From: Eukaryota sp. TZLM1-RC
Lineage: Eukaryota; Metamonada: BaSk clade
Assembly (NCBI GenBank): GCA_040285825.1
Contig: JAUPSS010000004.1
Span: 1,716,550 to 1,780,549, forward strand
Length of the DNA stretch: 64,000 nt
Direction: 5' to 3'
Below are positions 9,861-20,870 of this stretch, piece by piece; the stretch's first letter is position 1, and each line of letters starts with the position of its first letter. Position numbers and translations under genes: made by a program. The notes beneath the pieces were generated by a model. It was not told where the DNA came from and did no database searches. It saw only the letters and a list, made by a program, of their open reading frames with translations.

Positions 9861-11145
9861 TTATTTTAGAGAACCAAGAAGAAAAATGGGTAAGTCTTGG
9901 TGTCTACTTAAAGATGAAATTGATGGGATATCTTCGAAGTCCGAATCAGAATCATCCTCTAATGGAGGTATCTCGTAATTCGAAAGTAAAGTATCTGGTA
10001 TGTTTATACTACAAATAGAAGGAGTTTCCTCGTTTTGATCCAAATCAATATTTCTCGATAACATATCTGCACAATGGTTATCTTCACCAGGTTCATGGAC
10101 TATGTCAAAGTCGAATTCAGATAGTATCGGCAGCCATCTCTTTACAATTCTATTTTTCCCTTGGGCTGTGGCCAGGAATGCAATGTTTTTGTGATCAGTG
10201 AAAACTGTTAAATGTCTAGTTAATAGGTAGCTTTCTGAACAACTTTCAGTTAAGATCAAGAGTATTGCATATAGTTCTTTCTGTAAAGTGGACCATTTTC
10301 TTTGTGTTTCTGTAAGTAATCTACTATAGAATGACAAAGGTTTCACTTTCCTTTTATTTAGCGGGGTTCCTTCAGGGGAGTAGGGTTCAATTTCTTGCCA
10401 AATTACGCCTCCTACTGCTACATCTGAAGCGTCAGTACTTATTAATACTCGCTTGCCCGGAGCTGGTAATTCAAGGGGCATGTGGTTTACTATTAAGTCT
10501 TTTATTTGATTTAAGTAATCGTCATGCTTGCTAGTCCATTTGATAATTCTAGGTTCTCCTTTTATTAACTCGTTAATGGGAGCTATTAATTCAGCAATTC
10601 CAGGAAGCCAATCTCTTATGTAGTTAATTGATCCGACCAAGGAGCGAACCTCTTTCACTGTTCTTGGTCTGGGTATTTTCTTAAGGGCTTCAATTTTTTT
10701 CTTGCTGATGAACCTAGTTTTGTTCTGGAAGGTACTTCCGCATATGTCAATGGGGTGTTTGGCTGTTACGAATTTGCATTTTCGTTCACCAATGTTGACC
10801 CGTCTTTTCCTGGCGCATTCGAGGACTCTTTGTAGTCGTTTGTAGAATTCATCGAATGAAGTACCGACTATTATAATGTCGTCTATGTATATGACAACGC
10901 CGTCTATTTGACAAATTTCCATCATTACATTATGAAATGCTGCTGGGATATTCTTTAAACCCAAACAGCCTCTTTTGAACATAATGGACCTTCCAGGTAT
11001 TGAAATTGATGTTTTTTAATATCTGTTTCTGCTACATTCATTTGCCAGAAAGCTTTTGGTAAATCAAGTGTGGCAATGTAGTCAGCTCTGCTTAAAAATT
11101 TTAATATGTCACTAACACCATTCTTGTTGAGCCCAACCTTCCAAG
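9861..11145 (-). pseudogene. Reverse transcriptase and RNase H of the LTR element
   Basis: Minus-strand pol core. The first part (frame ending near 10955) has VSDILKFLSRADYIATLDLP and KAFWQMNV. The main frame (10982-9861) continues CLGLKNIPAAFHNVMME, then the catalytic VVIYIDDIIIVG, the thumb (VKEVRSLVGSINYIRDWLPG), and RNase H beginning LISTDASDVAVGG with VFTDHKNIAFLA. The two pieces need a frameshift near 10975, exactly between RT motifs B and C. The first catalytic aspartate is in TLDLP and the second and third in YIDD. RNase H precedes the integrase as in Ty3/gypsy rather than copia. Confidence 0.85.
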
Positions 11146-11176
11146 GATCTCCGATGTGCTGGTAATTCTCTCCTAA

Positions 11177-11356
11177 GCGAACTACATAGGCACCCTTGAC
11201 CTCCCCAAAGCCTTTTGGCAACTCAAAATTGCTGAAAAGGATTGGCAGAAAACGGCCCTGAGCATTCCCGGCAAAAGCATCATGTTCAAACGTGCAGCTT
11301 TTGGCCTCAAGAATGTCCCAGCCGTTTTTCAAAACGTCATGGCTGACCCTTTATGA
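11177..11356 (+). pseudogene. Inverted fragment of a second Ty3/gypsy reverse transcriptase
   Basis: On the plus strand, opposite to the rest of the element, the open frame reads IGTLDLPKAFWQLKIAEKDW then KTALSIPGKSIMFK and GLKNVPAVFQNVM before a stop. This is the same RT region as the minus-strand copy (TLDLPKAFWQ...GLKNIPAAFHNVM). It is only about two-thirds identical at base level and GC-richer, so it comes from a different gypsy family. It occupies the place where the fingers domain should be, creating a head-to-head foldback. Confidence 0.75.
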
Positions 11357-11946
11357 GTTCATTCCTTTCATTGAGGGGAATTTCCAATACCTTTTGGGTA
11401 TCCCCAATCATTCCGAGGGTCTGGAAACCAACGTTTCTGCCTCTTTTTTGAATGTAACTCCATAAAGGGGGAAGCTGCTCGAACAGACAGAAATCTGTTG
11501 GTTCGAGGTAAGCCTCTGCATCCTCTCTTAATAACTTGTAGAACCCGTCGGAAGAGTCGTCTTCTCCCTCCATTTCATCCAGTTGAGATTGAATTTCTTC
11601 ATATTCTCCTAATGGGGAAGACGTGTCTAAGGTGGGATTTCCATCCGTTTTTTTTTGAGACAGGTTCTGGAATTGGGAGGGGAGAAGGAGCCGGGTCCGT
11701 TCTCGTTGCCTCTTCCATTGCTTTGAGGGGAGAGGGAGCTGAGTCCGTTCTCGTAACCTCTTCTGTTGCTGAAGATGGAGGGACCTCGTCCACTCTTTCA
11801 TCTTCTTCTATTTTAAGGGAGGGGGAGGTGGGATCCGGGTCCGTTGCCTCGTTACCCTCTATATCATGTATATGTGTCGCTGGTACCTGCTGCATAATAA
11901 GTGGGGGATTAGAGTCAGAGATATCTTGTTGGAAGATGTCTGACAT
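11337..11946 (-). pseudogene. gag-like region of the LTR element, frameshifted
   Basis: Two overlapping minus-strand frames form one gag-like product. The first starts MSDIFQQDISDSNPPLIMQQ at 11946, is rich in S/T/P/E, and contains imperfect tandem repeats (PSPLKAMEEATRTDPAPSPL). The reading then shifts near 11640 into a frame with DTSSPLGEYEEIQSQLDE and ends LNERNELIKG at 11337. No CCHC knuckle is seen. Its first residues and codons resemble a relic at 56140-56379. A homopolymer of T at about 11650-11660 is the probable site of the frameshift. Confidence 0.55.
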
Positions 11947-12023
11947 GCTGTAAAGTGTCTGGGGATGTTCACTAATGCTGAAGTTATGGTATACCTTTTG
12001 ATTTTAAAATGGCCAATAATTAT

Positions 12024-12103
12024 TGTTGCCTAAAGTCTATTGTAGTAAAGAAAAGTCTGATTTATTTTCTATTCATATTATAAAAGCCTTAGGGGCGCCA
12101 ACA
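12024..12103 (-). repeat. 5' LTR (80 bp)
   Basis: Read on the minus strand it begins TGTTGGCGCC and ends AGGCAACA. It contains a TATA-like TTATAAT and an AATAAA polyadenylation-like signal, the minimum an LTR promoter/terminator needs. Confidence 0.88.
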
Positions 12104-12469
12104 GATGTACTCAAATCGAATCAAAAACATAGAACAAGCAGTTAGTTACTGGATGAGCTAAAGCATATAGAAATCGGATACTTGTCATAGTTGTTGATCC
12201 ATTGTTTATATTTCAGAGAACATCATCAGATACAGGACGTTTTTGTTGAATTAGTTCCAAAAGTTTGTTGAAAAAAACAGTGAAGAAATGGGTTGGAGTG
12301 ACAGTCTTTCCACATTTACAAATTAAACCATGTGAAAATTATCAGGCCAAATCAAAGATCGAAGACGCATAGATAATAAAAAGCAAGGGTCAACTAGAAA
12401 CAAACCATAAATTCTTGGAACTTGATTAATTAAACAAGACGCAGAACTATCACAAACATCCAGTAAAAA
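12104..12469. other. Intergenic next to the LTR element
   Basis: Starts with the right target duplication GATG (12104-12107). A stretch near 12280-12330 resembles part of the LINE frame in minus orientation ('CATTTACAAATTAAACC'), so this is probably LINE debris. No gene. Confidence 0.35.
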
Positions 12470-12700
12470 ATTTGGAAAAGCTGATAGTTTCTACTGATAG
12501 TTTTCCGTTTATTGAAAATGGAAGAGCAATAAAAACAAGTTGTGTGTTTCTATCAGCATTAGCTTCTTCTATATCTTTGCTGTATTTTCTATGTTTTTCT
12601 CTCACTTGTCATCATAAGTATCTACATGACTCAGTTTTCTTCTTTGAACCAAGATGTTATACGTAACATGACAGGAGACAAAGTCAAGTTAACACAATTT
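12470..12700 (-). pseudogene. LINE subfamily B relic
   Basis: The DNA is close to that at 46680-46880 and 28620-28820. All encode, on the minus strand, the C-terminal region 'KYDKDIEEANADRNTQLVF' and 'SINGRL' of the LINE-B protein. Here it is degenerate with several frame breaks. No other part of the element is attached. Confidence 0.65.
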
Positions 12701-13593
12701 AAGGCATTTGACGTAAAGTAAGCTGTCATGAATTAGAACAAATATAGGTTTCTTTCAATAGAAGTTAGACAATTGGAATATTCTGATATAATCTTATTTT
12801 TGCCACAAACGCTTCATTATCAGCACATAGCCCAAACCGTCGTGGCACAATGGTGACAAAAAGTGAGGAATCTGATGACTTATTCTCACAAACACCATTT
12901 TCCAATAACAATGAATGAAGATCTTGATCTACAACAGCCGAGCTGCTTAAAAAATTAAAAAGATCATCTTCATACATTTTGGTCACTCGTTTTTGTAATG
13001 TTCGAAGTGTGTATTTTAAATCCAAATATTTTTTTAGGTATACTGCCATTGATTGATTGAAGGAAAACATCAATTCAATTTTTCAGTATCAATCTTTAAA
13101 ATTTCTTCATTTAATGCAAAAATAGTTTTTTGCGTTGTCATTGATAAATCCTTCCAATCAGCAAATATTTCTCAAAACTCAAATATGGCACCTCTGCATC
13201 CACCAATAAAAGCACATGAGGTAAGAATTGAGGCTTTCTGTCCAATCTAAACCACCATGTTGTGGACTTAGATAAGCAAGATTAGAAATTTGGGACTTTT
13301 ACATCCTGGTACTTCAACACTTTGGTACACAATTCATTTGTAGTTTTGGTTTTGTGTACATAATTATAAAATCCTCTTTCACCACGCCACTTCTTTCACC
13401 AACACTATTCTTTTTACCAACACTTGAACGAACACTATAATAAAACATGAGTCGATAATATTTTATTTTGGAACTATTAGTTATGTGGTGAGTATTAGCA
13501 CTTTTAGTTCCAGTTTAAATTACCTATAATACTACAGTCGCTAATTATTATATTATTATATTATATAAATATTTTTTTATAACTGAAATCTAT
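12701..13593. other. Intergenic; one weak open frame
   Basis: AT-rich. A minus-strand 102-aa frame at 12765-13073 (MMFSFNQSMAVYLKKYLDLK...) has no recognised domain and may be chance. Nothing else is supported. Confidence 0.3.
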
Positions 13594-15890
13594 CTAGAAT
13601 TCAATATCCTCCAAACAAGTTTCACTATTACTAAACCTACTCACAGAATTACGTTCATATTCTACACCAATAGCTAAAAGTGCCTTTGAAATCATTGTTG
13701 GAATAGACTTGTAAATGCAAAAAATAAATTCTATTAAATAAAAAAATAAATAAAAGTAAATTCTATTTAACCAGAAAGTGGAATTCATTGTTTTACCAGA
13801 CCTATTCAGTAACACTATTTTCAAATTTTCAAAAAAGTGTAACCCTGAAGGTCCAATATTGCCAAAAAGAGAAATTGCAAACGGCACAAACTGATATTTC
13901 ACATGTTCCACTCTACCTAACTGTGCCAAAGGTTCTTCATATTTTTTATCTTCATTTTTTTGGCATTAGATAACGGCGAATCAGCGGAATACACTAAACG
14001 AGCAGCAGAATTTTTGCAAACATCAACTGAGACAACATCTACAACATTGAGAACACCATCGATCCCTGGAGCTACTAAATCTGCCCTTCTTTTACCAAAG
14101 GAATCATCAGTTTGATCTGAAGACAGCTTACGAACTAGTGGCTCAATAAATGCCTCTATAATGGAACTTTTGCACGTGGCATATAATTGATCACGAACTG
14201 AGTCATGAACAATTGAGCGATAAGTTATAAAATACTTACAGTTCAAAATATGGGAAAGCGTAACAACACTCTTGCAGCGACAAATTAAATCATTTGGTAA
14301 AGAACAAGGCCATAGAAAACATCTCATTCTCATTGCAGTGGTCCATTGGTGATCATTGAGTAGAAGGCCATAAATGTTGGGAATTTGGGAGATTAGGCAA
14401 CTTGAGCAACTGTCTTCAAGATCAATCAAAAAGTTTGCAAAAACGGGATTTTTTCTTGAGCCAAGCCAAGATGTACAATATAATTCAAGTTTTCTAATAC
14501 TTTCAAGATTTTTTTCTGCAATTTCGCAAAAGTCAGTGGTAAGGAGAGCAAGCTTCTTGGAGGAAGTTCCACAATATCAGAGGGGAAACATTTAGACCAA
14601 ATATTGGGTGAAAGAGTTTCAATTTCCTGTTGCAAAGAAATAAGATAAGAGCTGCCACAATTTTCAATGAGATCAATTTTTTCAGGAAAACGATTCGCAA
14701 ATTCATAAATAAATTTTTTACCACCTCCAATAAAGGCAGCTTTACAAAGGTAGCTTAATTTATGAAAATCAACACCTCCAAAATTTGTACCACAGAAAAT
14801 GTGACTTCGTAACTGATGCATCAGATGCATCAATTTCCAATAATGTTGCTAAATACTTGGTTCTTTGTTCATTAAAAATTCGACAAAACTCCAAAGAAAT
14901 TGGTGGTGATGTTGATCTCAAAATAAGAGTAAACTTTGCAGAATGACAAATTTTTAGGAAAGAATTTCCAATGTTTCTCAATATTTAAATTTTCTATTGA
15001 TTCTAATTCATTTCCAAATTGAGTCAACAGAGTCGAAAGTTGGCCTTTGACTTCTTCAATATTTCCGTGATAACAACCCAAAAAACGAAAACCAGACTGA
15101 TCATAATTGATAAAGGGGACATTGACATCATTAATGAAAAAATCAATTGGTTCATGGCCAATAATCAAACATTCGGAGATATTCAATGAGAGACCAATAA
15201 CTTCATAACGCTGTTGAATAAAAGTTGCTATTTGTTTGAGAATTGTAATAGGAGCAATTACAGAAATGTCATCCATATATGCTATAATATCTATTTCTGG
15301 GAATTTTTCTTTTAATTCGCACATTAAAGGATGAATGGCCAGACAAAAGAAAAAAGAACCAAGTGGATCGCCTTGTTTAACACCTGAAGAAGGAAGCAGG
15401 TCAAAGTTTTCATAGACCAATGTTGATGATTTTCCATAAAATGAAGAGAAAAAAGACTCAACTTCAGGAAAATGCTTTCGCAGCAAAGACAAAATGGAAA
15501 AACGTGATATAGAATTAAAAGCATTCTTAAAATCTAAATTGAAGATGTAATTAGAATCACTAGAATTAAAAAACACATCAGACGAAAGAGCAGCAGATGA
15601 AGCACCATCAATTGTCTTAATTCCAAATTGAAATGGACTGAAAAATTCTTTGGTTTTTTCTCAATTCTATTAAAAACAAGAGACGCAAGAATTCTTGAAA
15701 ACGATTCTCCAAATGCAATTGGACGGATTTTGAATTGAATTTTTTGGAGGGCAATTAAGCGAGCACTGCTCATCTCAAAAGGGACTTTAATTTTTAACGT
15801 AAGAAGATTGTTAAAAAAAAGAACAAGATCATCAGCAATTTCAAAACATTGTCCAACAGCTGATTTGATCATGTCAAAATTTAACAAAGA
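13594..15890 (-). pseudogene. LINE-like retrotransposon, subfamily D, near-complete RT relic
   Basis: A degenerate copy spread over at least five minus-strand frames. In order: FKIRPIAFGESFSRILASLV (15700s), YIFNLDFKNAFNSISR (15520s), SSGVKQGDPLGSFFFCLAIH, the catalytic IIAYMDDISVIA (about 15270), GLSLNISECLIIG, a middle domain (FGGVDFHKLSYLCKAAF), then CRCKSVVTLSHILNCKYFIT and VHDSVRDQLYATCKS near 14200, and a tail ending NSETCLEDIEF at 13594. Motifs match the intact copy at 17437-19590 throughout. Frameshifts near 15640, 14980, 14830, 14430 and 13925 make it non-coding. The 5' end is cut off at about 15890. Confidence 0.85.
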
Positions 15891-17340
15891 CGGCCTATAA
15901 ATATTATTCCCTAGTATTTACACATATTATTATCAACCATGCACATTCAAAACAGTGAAGGTTCAGAGATAGGTTATTAACCAGAAAATCTGCTTTCTCA
16001 AGAGTCCGAAGCGGAATTCAAGGGGACAGGTTTCACTCATAGCAGCGTGGATGTCTTCAGACTCATCATCGTATCAGACTACATTAATGTAAAATTGGTC
16101 AAAATCAATCTCTGCAAGGAAGCCATGTTGACTAACATTACAAGTGTCTTCAATGCAGTTTCAATTGGAGATCATTGAGTTCTAAAATCATCTGCTCATT
16201 AGACTTTAGAAGTTCATGTATATCAGGAGTAGGTTAGACTGGAGTAGATCAAGATTGGAGTGAGTTGATTCGTAGAGAGTGAACAAACGATACCAAAGGT
16301 GTAAGGGTGTACATGGAAAACTGATGGAAATACGAGTGAAGACAGGAGGAACATCTTCTATGGAGGAAAGATGAGTAGAAAGAGGGTGAAGAGGGCGAAG
16401 TAGAGAGACAAGGTAATAATAAGCATTCAGATGTCTAGATGTCTAGTTTCAAGACAAGAAAGACAGCTGAAGGATGTGACGCAGCAGAAGTTGTTGGAGC
16501 AGCTTGGGATGGACGATCTGCAATAGACTCGAGTTTAGACTCAAGAATAGCCAGTAGTGCCTCTACAGACTGTCTTTTGTTAGTCTATTTTATGGGATCC
16601 AATTTTTTATAGTCAATATGTGAGCGCACTAAACGAAACCTATAATCGCTATAATAGAAAAGCAAACAGTTCCACAAAGATCCATGGCGAACTCAGATAT
16701 AGTTGAACGAGGAGCAAAAAGTTCTTTGTCAAAGAGGGAAAGAAATGGGAAGGAAGAAATGGGTGTTGTGACTTCCTTTGGTAACATGTTTGTACTGAAT
16801 AATGGAATTAAATTGTGAAACTTTACGAATTTTTTGAATATACAAAGACCCTTGATTAAACGAACAATTGCTTTGACTAACAACAATTTCATCAAATTTC
16901 ACATTAGTTTACTATTTTTAGGAAAGAAAATGCTTAAAGCATGTCCAATATCTATTATAAATGTGTCCATTCCTCAGTTTGTCCATGTTTTATTGTTTTG
17001 TGGATGCACTACGCACTAGTAGGCCTCTACAATTACTAGTGGATGCAAAGTGCCGTTAGTTGCAAGGCAACAAACAGCAGCTTCTTGCTGATGGTCTTGT
17101 GTCGTGGAAGCTTAACTTCTTCCGCTCGTATGCAGTAGGTCATAACTGCCCTGCACCAACCACTTATGCTGGCTCTTTACTTCACAACAACGCGAACTTT
17201 CGGGAACCTCTTCTTTCTTAGTTCAACACACACAATCTTATGGCTCTCACTCTGTTTAACTCCTTGGTTGGAGATCTGCAAAGGTACAACACCGAAAAGT
17301 GACTCTCAATCAAGGGAATTGTACCTACATCTTTCGTTGA
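15891..17340. other. Intergenic, no gene recognised
   Basis: About 1.4 kb between two LINE copies. Minus-strand frame at 16629-16895 has no recognised domain. From 17085 to 17215 a plus-strand frame reads VSWKLNFFRSYAVGHNCPAP and TTYAGSLLHNN, which looks protein-like but I cannot place it; it may be LINE 5' sequence or an older gene fragment. Confidence 0.35.
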
Positions 17341-17436
17341 GGATTAACAAAGCAAAACCACACCTTTGCACATACCTTTAGACGACAAAGACTCACCCAT
17401 GTCGCTAGTTTGAAGCACGCTTTTGTTTCTGTTTCC

Positions 17437-19590
17437 ATGTGGGTTCTCAACCATTTTATCTCCAAAAACACATCGCAAACAATTTTGAAAATACGCCCAA
17501 TTGCTGTGAGTGAATCTTTTTCTCGTTTGCTAGCATCAATTGTCTTCGATCGTGTCAAAGACAAAGCTTCTACATTTTTGAATCCTCATCAATTTGGAAT
17601 CAAAACAATTGATGGTGCTTCTGTTGCTGCTATTGCCTCTGATACCTTTTTTAATGCAGAGGAAAATAATTTTATTTTTAATCTCGACTTTAAAAATGCT
17701 TTTAATTCTGTAAAGCGAGGAGCAATTTTTGAAGTAATTAAATCTGATTTTCCTGAGCTATCAAGTTTTTTCTACCATTTTTATGGGAAAGAATCAGATT
17801 TAATTTTTAATTCACTTGGTCTTAAATCATCTTCTGGAGTGAAGCAGGGAGATCCTTTAGGCCCATTATTGTTTTGTTTAGCTATTCACAAAACTTTAAA
17901 TATCATTAAGCAAAAATACCCTTCTATAAAAATAGTTGCTTATATGGATGATATATCCTTGATTGGTTCATTTGATTTACTAGAATTGGTTGCTCAAGAA
18001 ATTGCCGATTCATATGAAAATATTGGGCTTCATCTTAATGCCAGCAAATGCCTTCTGATTGGCTCTTCTGCTCAAAACCTCGTGATAAACGATTCTATTA
18101 TCCTTTTTACTAATTATAGTAGTGATGCTTTTAAGTTCCTTGGTTGTTGGTTAGGAAATGTGCCTCAAATTCAGAATGAATTGCAAGTTATTTTGGAAAA
18201 AATGAAAATTGAACATGATTCAATTTCTTCTTTAGATATAGAAAAGCATATTAAATTTTTCATGCTTAAAATTTGCTACACTGGGAGAATAACCCACATT
18301 TTGAGATCTTGTGCTCCTTCCATAGCATTAGATTTTTGTCGTTCATTCAATTCATTGAGAACAGAATTTTTTGCTGATTTATTGGATGTAGAACCAGGAA
18401 TGTTGAAAAGTGACTTATTTTCTTCAGCAAATTTGGGGGGTATTGGATTTACTAAATCATCAATTTTGTGTCAATCAGCATTCTTGGGTGGTGGCAAAAA
18501 TTTTATTTATGAATTTTCTCGTAGATTTCCTGATGATTCTCCTCTGTTAGTCCCCAATTGTAGTCCCTATTTGTATGAGTTATCTTGTGAACTTGAAAAA
18601 TTACCGCCACAAATTTGGACCAAATGTTTTCCTCAATCAATTCAAGAAATTCCAAACCGATCTCTATTTAATTTATTGTTTTGCTGTAAAAAGCTTCAAC
18701 AAAAATTGCCAAAGATTTTTGAAAGCTTGGATTTTGATGTTAGACTTGGCTTGGCCAAGAAAAAGAATCCCGCTTTTGCAAATCTTTTACAAGATATGTG
18801 TGACAGTACTTCTTCTGCCTTAGTAACAACAATTCCCCATGTTTATGGTAATATCTTAACTGATTCTGCTTGGACTCTGAATATGAGATTTCGTTCCTTT
18901 ATCTGGCCTGATAATTTACCTCATAATTTAATTTGTAAATGTTCTCGAGAAATTACAACTACTCATTTGTTAAATTGTAAACATTTTATTACTTTTAGAA
19001 GCAAGGTTCATGATGCTGTAAGAGACCAGTTATATTGTATGTGTAAATCTCATAGAATTGAATCCTTCTTGGAACCTCTATTGTCAAATCTGTTTGATGC
19101 TGAAGATGATTTTCATAAGAATAATAGAGGTGATGTTATATTACCTGGATTAGATGGAAGTTTCATTTTATTGGATGTAATGTCTGTTGATCCTTGTAAT
19201 GCCTCAAATGAAAGGCTAGTTAATTCTGAAATTCATAATCCCCTTTCAAATGCTGAAAATTTCAAATTCAAAAATACAATGAACCTTTGTCCAAATTGGC
19301 CAGTCTACAGCATGCAAAAATACAATTTGTATCCATTTGTATTTTCCCTTTTTGGTTCACTTGCACCAACTGCGTTACGTTTTTTGGATGATTTTGAAAT
19401 GATTGTAAAGAGAAGAACTGGCAGAAATTTCAACAGATTGTTTTGGCAAAACAGAATTGTGTTTTCTATTTTTAAGGGGATGTTGAAGATGGTTTCTGAT
19501 GCTTTGCTTTCTCTTGGATCTCACTATGAGAGAGTTGCATCTAGTGTTTTTGTTCTGGGAGAGATGGATTTTTTAGATGTTGATTTATAG
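17437..19590 (+). CDS. Non-LTR retrotransposon reverse transcriptase, subfamily A (intact frame)
   Basis: The longest intact mobile-element frame in the window (about 717 aa from the ATG at 17437; the frame is open from about 17345). It encodes a non-LTR reverse transcriptase: ILKIRPIAVSESFSRLLASI, FNLDFKNAFNSVKR (first catalytic D), SSGVKQGDPLGPLLFCLAIH, VAYMDDISLIG (catalytic DD at about 17945), GLHLNASKCLLIG, FKFLGCWLG. A C-terminal half follows with a CCHC-like element CKCSREITTTHLLNCKHF and a conserved VHDAVRDQLYCMCKSHRIES. No endonuclease (APE or restriction-like) is visible upstream, so the element is probably 5'-truncated or uses a C-terminal nuclease I cannot recognise. The conserved post-CCHC region is a candidate for it. 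Confidence 0.88.
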   Translation: MWVLNHFISKNTSQTILKIRPIAVSESFSRLLASIVFDRVKDKASTFLNPHQFGIKTIDGASVAAIASDTFFNAEENNFIFNLDFKNAFNSVKRGAIFEVIKSDFPELSSFFYHFYGKESDLIFNSLGLKSSSGVKQGDPLGPLLFCLAIHKTLNIIKQKYPSIKIVAYMDDISLIGSFDLLELVAQEIADSYENIGLHLNASKCLLIGSSAQNLVINDSIILFTNYSSDAFKFLGCWLGNVPQIQNELQVILEKMKIEHDSISSLDIEKHIKFFMLKICYTGRITHILRSCAPSIALDFCRSFNSLRTEFFADLLDVEPGMLKSDLFSSANLGGIGFTKSSILCQSAFLGGGKNFIYEFSRRFPDDSPLLVPNCSPYLYELSCELEKLPPQIWTKCFPQSIQEIPNRSLFNLLFCCKKLQQKLPKIFESLDFDVRLGLAKKKNPAFANLLQDMCDSTSSALVTTIPHVYGNILTDSAWTLNMRFRSFIWPDNLPHNLICKCSREITTTHLLNCKHFITFRSKVHDAVRDQLYCMCKSHRIESFLEPLLSNLFDAEDDFHKNNRGDVILPGLDGSFILLDVMSVDPCNASNERLVNSEIHNPLSNAENFKFKNTMNLCPNWPVYSMQKYNLYPFVFSLFGSLAPTALRFLDDFEMIVKRRTGRNFNRLFWQNRIVFSIFKGMLKMVSDALLSLGSHYERVASSVFVLGEMDFLDVDL

Positions 19591-19718
19591 GTTTTGAATA
19601 AAATTCAAATTTTGGTGGAAAAAAAGTTGAATCAAATGTATGTATGTTGTTGGATTTTAGCAATGCATTTAGCTAAAACATTTATTTATTTTTCAGGACA
19701 AAAGCTAATGACTACACT

Positions 19719-20640
19719 ATGTCTTCAAATGGTGATAGTGTCCGTATAATTTTATCACCCCATTCAAACGCAACAAAAGAGAGTTTGTCTGGAGAAGCCT
19801 TGGCTGATAAGAGATCCAGAGGGAAACTTGATTACTACGAAACCACTCGGATTAGAAAACATACCCTGCAAGCCCAGGTTGAACGGCCAAGACCTCACCA
19901 GAAAGCAAAAGCTACTGAGTGGCAGGCACCTGATGACGAAATGGAAAAGGTGTTCTAGGCCATCAACCACTCAAATCTATGTGGTTCCAGCATTGGAACA
20001 CGTTCAGGGCCAACTGTATCCAATATCTTCTTGGCATCAAAGTGACGAAAAATCAATCACTCCGCTTCACTGACCCACTCATCAATAGATGTTTATGACG
20101 AGCAGAAATTGAACCATTATCTGCTTGAAATATCAACTATCGGTGACTATAAGGACTATGAAGGTAATAACGTAAGACGATCATTGCTAAAGCAGCAATT
20201 ATATCTGAGTGGTCGAAAAGCATTGAGGAGAAACACATTGGACTTCTTTAAGAAAACAGTAAAGATTCAGCTCCATTATCAATAAAGTGAAAAAATTTGC
20301 AGACGGTCGAGAAGCAAAACTGTGGTTTGGCAATGGAGGTGGTGGTACATCACGTCAAAAAGTGAAAACACCACGTAAGGCGTTTCTCAAGTTGTTACAA
20401 TGTTCATTTGCTAATGTGAAGATCGGAAATGAATATATGACATCTGCAAAGGTAAACTGCTGCAAGATGCCACACCAAAAGATCTATCGGGAAGTTGATG
20501 GTGAAATTAAAGTTCACAACACCTATTTCAGTTGTCCGGAATGTAATCAAGTATGGTCTAGAGACATTTCTGCATCACTAAATCAGCTAGAAATTGCAAT
20601 TTGTGAGCACTACTATGGAACAAGACCAGAAGCATTCTAG
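19719..20640 (+). pseudogene. Fanzor/TnpB-like nuclease relic A (C-terminal half)
   Basis: The best-preserved part (20287-20640) reads AKLWFGNGGGGTSRQKVKTP, then KIGNEYMTSAKVNCC, FSCPECNQVWSRDISASLNQ. This matches the end of Fanzor/TnpB RuvC nucleases: a glycine-rich stretch, the E-x-x-T-S-x-x-C motif (E codon 20431-20433), a four-cysteine zinc finger and the RuvC-III aspartate (SRD, codon 20563-20565). Upstream, SSNGDSVRIILSPHSN (about 19720) may be the 'TDG' segment, and VYDEQKLNHYLLEISTIGDY (20095 on) the region between RuvC-I and RuvC-II. RuvC-I itself is not identifiable. Stops at 19956 and about 20284 show that it is a relic. It sits between LINE-A and eRF1. Confidence 0.75.
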
Positions 20641-20790
20641 AGACCACAAAGAAACTAGCTCCAAAGCTACGAATTGTTCTAGAGGAGAAATAGGCTCACT
20701 GAGATTGGTGGCCAATTATTCGAGGATTCTAGAACGTCTGTGGACGATCTCACCAAGAATGAAAGTTCTTGGAGTAAGATTGAATGATGC
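20641..20790 (+). repeat. Element tail shared with 33384-33480
   Basis: From about 20645 to 20760 the DNA matches the reverse complement of 33384-33480 (for example AGATTGGTGGCCAATTA and GGATTCTAGAACGTCTGTG). It lies right after the relic A stop codon, where Fanzor elements carry their non-coding RNA and right end, so it may be the conserved 3' part of the transposon. Inference only. Confidence 0.5.
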
Positions 20791-20870
20791 TTGCCGAAAG
20801 TATGCATTTCAAATAAAATCCACAGAACTCATTTCATCTTGCATCAACTCATCCTTAATACTATTATCAC

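Larger units (their letters stand above)
8182..12103 (-). mobile_element. Ty3/gypsy-type LTR retrotransposon with 79-80 bp LTRs
   Basis: A 3.9-kb element read on the minus strand. It is bounded by near-identical direct repeats (8182-8260 and 12024-12103) that begin TGTTG and end CAACA, and flanked by GATG on both sides (8178-8181, 12104-12107). Gene order on the minus strand is gag-like, reverse transcriptase, RNase H, integrase zinc finger, integrase core and C-terminal region, the Ty3/gypsy order. A polypurine tract precedes the 3' LTR. The two LTRs differ at only one substitution and one indel, implying recent insertion. Yet the coding part is broken by frameshifts, in-frame stops near 9538 and 8800, and an inverted reverse-transcriptase fragment at about 11177-11356. 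Confidence 0.9.

Noticed and set aside
12765-13073. 102-aa minus-strand protein gene
   Set aside because: No domain, no conserved neighbour, length within chance for AT-rich DNA.
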